19,803 nt of DNA, taken from positions 34,893 to 54,695 of the forward strand of contig QKYT01000628.1 of NCBI GenBank assembly GCA_003550305.1. The letters are read 5' to 3'. Positions 17,710-19,803 of the stretch are shown one piece after another. The DNA is from Glomus cerebriforme (taxonomy: Eukaryota > Glomeromycota > Glomeromycetes > Glomerales > Glomeraceae). Each line of letters begins with the position of its first letter. The stretch's first letter is position 1. The notes under the pieces were generated by a model. It made no database searches. It saw nothing but the letters and a program-made list of their open reading frames with translations, and was not told the DNA's origin. A program made the translations under genes and the position numbers.

Positions 17710-17829
17710 TAACGCGTAATTTAAATCTTTTCATAGTAGCAATTTAATAGTACCACTGATAAAAGTAATGATTTGGGATTATGTAAACCAGTAAATGAAA
17801 CATATGTAGCACCTGAAAAAAAAACATAA
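17710..17829 (+). pseudogene. TKL-type kinase relic: catalytic loop and DLG segment
   Basis: One frame gives SFHSSNLI, matching the HxxN part of a catalytic loop of HxDFHSGN type in which the catalytic Asp position now reads Ser. A shifted frame at 17749-17829 gives NDLGLCKPVNETYVAPEKK and TAA. ISDLGLCKPVNE is the DFG-equivalent and activation-segment motif of this family. It lies about 90 bp after the N-terminal relic on the same strand, so it is probably the same gene with the N-lobe deleted. No C-lobe was recognised downstream. Confidence 0.55.
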
Positions 17830-18108
17830 GAATTAAAAGTGATGTTCATAGATATAGAATTGTTATTTATAAAGTACCGGATTGCTTCCTCATTATGATT
17901 TGCTTTATGATGAGTTTTTCGCAATAAATTCTGTCAGAAACTTATAAAAAAAAAACATTTTTTTTTATTTTATTATAATTAGAACATTATTTCTTTTTGT
18001 ATATGAAAAATTATTATGGCGTAGTAATAAAATTTGAACACGTATGATTAGTTTTATTTTTAAAAGAACGATTTATTATGATTTTTGCAATAATACGACA
18101 ATAAATTA
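17830..18108. other. AT-rich spacer after the kinase relic
   Basis: Nothing clear was found. The open minus-strand frame at 17721-17924 is the antisense of the kinase activation segment and is not a gene. Confidence 0.4.
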
Positions 18109-18133
18109 TTTATTTTCTATGTTAGAAAATAAA
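18109..18133. repeat. 11-bp perfect inverted repeat
   Basis: TTTATTTTCTA, a TGT loop and TAGAAAATAAA form a perfect stem. It lies just before a less AT-rich patch (ttgtccggagcgaagctat). It could be a transcript hairpin, part of a small mobile element or chance. Confidence 0.5.
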
Positions 18134-19440
18134 GTATTTAATTGTCCGGAGCGAAGCTATATTTCTATGCAACTATGAAAAAATTTCAGTCACGTGGATG
18201 TAACAAGCATTTCTCTGTCCAAGCCAATCAAATTGTACGATAATCACATTCAATGCATTTTTTATTATATAGTGTCCAAATTTTTTTCCAGACTCATAAC
18301 AGTTTCCGTTTCCTAGTGTATATATTTATATTTTTTATATTTTTTTTTTACTATAGAGTATAGACAATTAATTATAAAAAAATTGATCTTGTGATCTATT
18401 ATCACTTCTATAACTTCTGTAAAAACTTTGTCATTGATACTTATATATTACTATATTACTTGATATGCAAACAATTTATACATACTGTACATTACTTATT
18501 TAGGGAATTCCTAGCTTTAACATAAAACAAATTTATCTATTTGTGAGATTTTTTATTATTTCTTTTATCATAATGTTTAATTTCTTACAATAAAGCCAGA
18601 ATACATATAACAAACTACATAAATTGTATTGAATTAATAGCAGTAAAAATTTATCAAGTTTAATATTATGATAAAATAAGTTCAAGAAATAATTTGTAAA
18701 GATTTTAAAAAAAAAAATCAATACCATTTGTTAAAAATAACATAGTAAAAAAAAATATCCTATTCAACTCATTCCAAAAAATTCAGGCTGAATCCTAAAA
18801 AAAAAAAAAGGAAAAAAATGATAGCGCTTTTTTTTTAAAAAAAAAACTTTACCTGCCCATAAAAAAAATTTCCTCAAATTAAAACATGTTCAAACATTTT
18901 CAGGATAGCATAAGCAAATTCAATACATTTTCTGGACATTTTTGAAATATTTTTTTCATAAGAGAAGGATTTATAAATATAATAGTTGCACCTACAGTAG
19001 AATGGCTTTTTCTATTAATAAACAGTTTTGATTATATATAAACTAACAAATTATCTAAAGACATACAAAATAAACTTATATAAAGGAGGATTTCAGAAAC
19101 CCAAATAATATTAACTGTTATTAGAGGTTATTAGCAGTAAAAAAATTTACTACACATCTTTTTCAGGGCCGGAATTATAATAATGTCAGTCAGTTATTAA
19201 AATAAGTAATAAAATTCTTACTGGCATTATAAAAAAAAATCTAAAAAAGACAAGATTTACATGATTTTTTTGGTAGTATTACTTGGGTCCTAGGATTTCC
19301 TATTAATAAAAAAAATTAATTGAAAGCAGCTAATGATCAGAAAATACAGTATATATACTAAATTTATAGAAAAAACATACAAATTAATAAGCATTTGATG
19401 TTTTTTCATTTTATTGGATTATGGTTGCTGTAAGCTTGTA
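18134..19440. other. Long gene-poor AT-rich stretch
   Basis: No secure gene. Less AT-rich DNA at 18140-18310, including tatagtgtccaaat and ccagactcataacagtttcc, might be an old DNA-transposon scrap. On the minus strand, 18874-18939 opens as MSRKCIEFAYAILKMFEHVL and a stop, and a donor-like CAG/GTAAAG near 18852 faces a TTTTTAG acceptor near 18798; this could be a broken exon pair. The rest is A/T runs. Confidence 0.35.
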
Positions 19441-19671
19441 ACAGGTAAGTGAAGATCTGATTGGCTGATTGGTGCATTGACTTTCGGTTAAATTTATGAC
19501 CGAATTAAATCCAATCTAACCTGATTAGGTTTCTTTATAATGTTAAGAATTAAATATGATAGACAAAATTTTAAATTGATAAAACTTATTTGTCTTGAAA
19601 AAGGTTAGAAATGTTTGCTACTATTATTTTTGCTTTAAATGATAATATCTGTTGGTTAATGTATAATTTAG

Positions 19672-19803
19672 CTTTTAATTTGTATCAAAAAGCAGCAGAA
19701 ATGGATGAAACTAATGCAATGTATGATTTAGCAATATTTTATGAAAATGGTTTTGGAACAGAAAAGGATTTAGAAAAAGCCTTTTATTGGTATCAAAAAG
19801 CAG
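19672..19803 (+). CDS. Sel1-repeat protein, partial at the right edge
   Basis: The frame reads AFNLYQKAAEMDETNAMYDL, then AIFYENGFGTEKDLEKAFYW and YQKA, and runs off the window. The A-M-Y-x-L-A-x-F-Y-x-x-G-x-G-T-x-K-D-x-x-K-A pattern is a textbook Sel1 repeat (a TPR-like pair of helices for protein binding), here one full repeat and the start of the next. An acceptor-like AATTTAG ends at 19671, so the exon probably begins at 19672 in phase 1. A GTAAGT donor at 19445 is phase-compatible, but the codons before it do not look like Sel1. The same frame is open back to an ATG at 19611, though those residues (IFALNDNICWLM) do not fit. In these fungi such repeats often follow a kinase domain or stand alone. 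Confidence 0.75.

Noticed and set aside
17721..17924. 67-aa minus-strand ORF
   Set aside because: It is antisense to the kinase activation-segment relic, which has recognisable motifs on the plus strand.
18533..18727. 64-aa minus-strand ORF
   Set aside because: Phe/Leu/Ile-rich chance frame across A/T runs with no motif.

Overview
The window reads as nuclear DNA of a very AT-rich, intron-rich fungus, most likely an arbuscular mycorrhizal fungus close to Rhizophagus (Glomeromycotina). The clues are long A/T tracts, introns of about 70-100 nt with GT..AG ends, a TACTAAC-like branch site in several of them, pieces of the TKL-type kinases and Sel1-repeat proteins that are abundant in these fungi, and a decayed giant RNF213-like gene. 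No search was run, so family names rest on motif recognition.

Layout. 1-2000 (minus strand): a tandem array of about twelve tiny exons (12-54 nt) separated by introns of about 67-102 nt, ending in an in-frame stop near 135. It looks like a microexon gene resembling the SP7-like effector genes of these fungi, and is the most interesting object here. 2361-2632, 5791-5875 and 14298-14535: copies of a dispersed repeat of about 115 bp with an internal imperfect hairpin and a conserved core. 3100-3960 (minus): remnants of an unrecognised gene. 4574-4758 (plus) and 5363-5623 (minus): two kinase relics, an N-lobe start and a C-lobe end. 5880-8050: mostly non-coding AT-rich DNA with a hairpin. 8049-8495: a block with unusual composition.

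8528 to about 12060 (plus): a decayed RNF213-like gene starting with a CBM20-like domain. It has many stops and frameshifts but two still-readable introns, and ends before any AAA+ or RING region. 12318-12626 (minus): an intact 102-aa Cys-rich ORF resembling the N-terminal part of the kinase family. 13260-13740: a strand-skewed pyrimidine/purine block. 15255-15461 and 16371-16755: short exon-like remnants. 17415-17829 (plus): a third kinase relic, with N-terminal pieces followed by a catalytic-loop/DLG piece. 19672-19803 (plus): the start of a Sel1-repeat exon that runs off the end.

Most coding signal is therefore relic. The features likely to be live are the microexon gene (5' end unresolved), the small Cys-rich ORF and the Sel1-repeat gene at the right edge. 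There is no sign of an operon, a tRNA, an rRNA or a CRISPR array.
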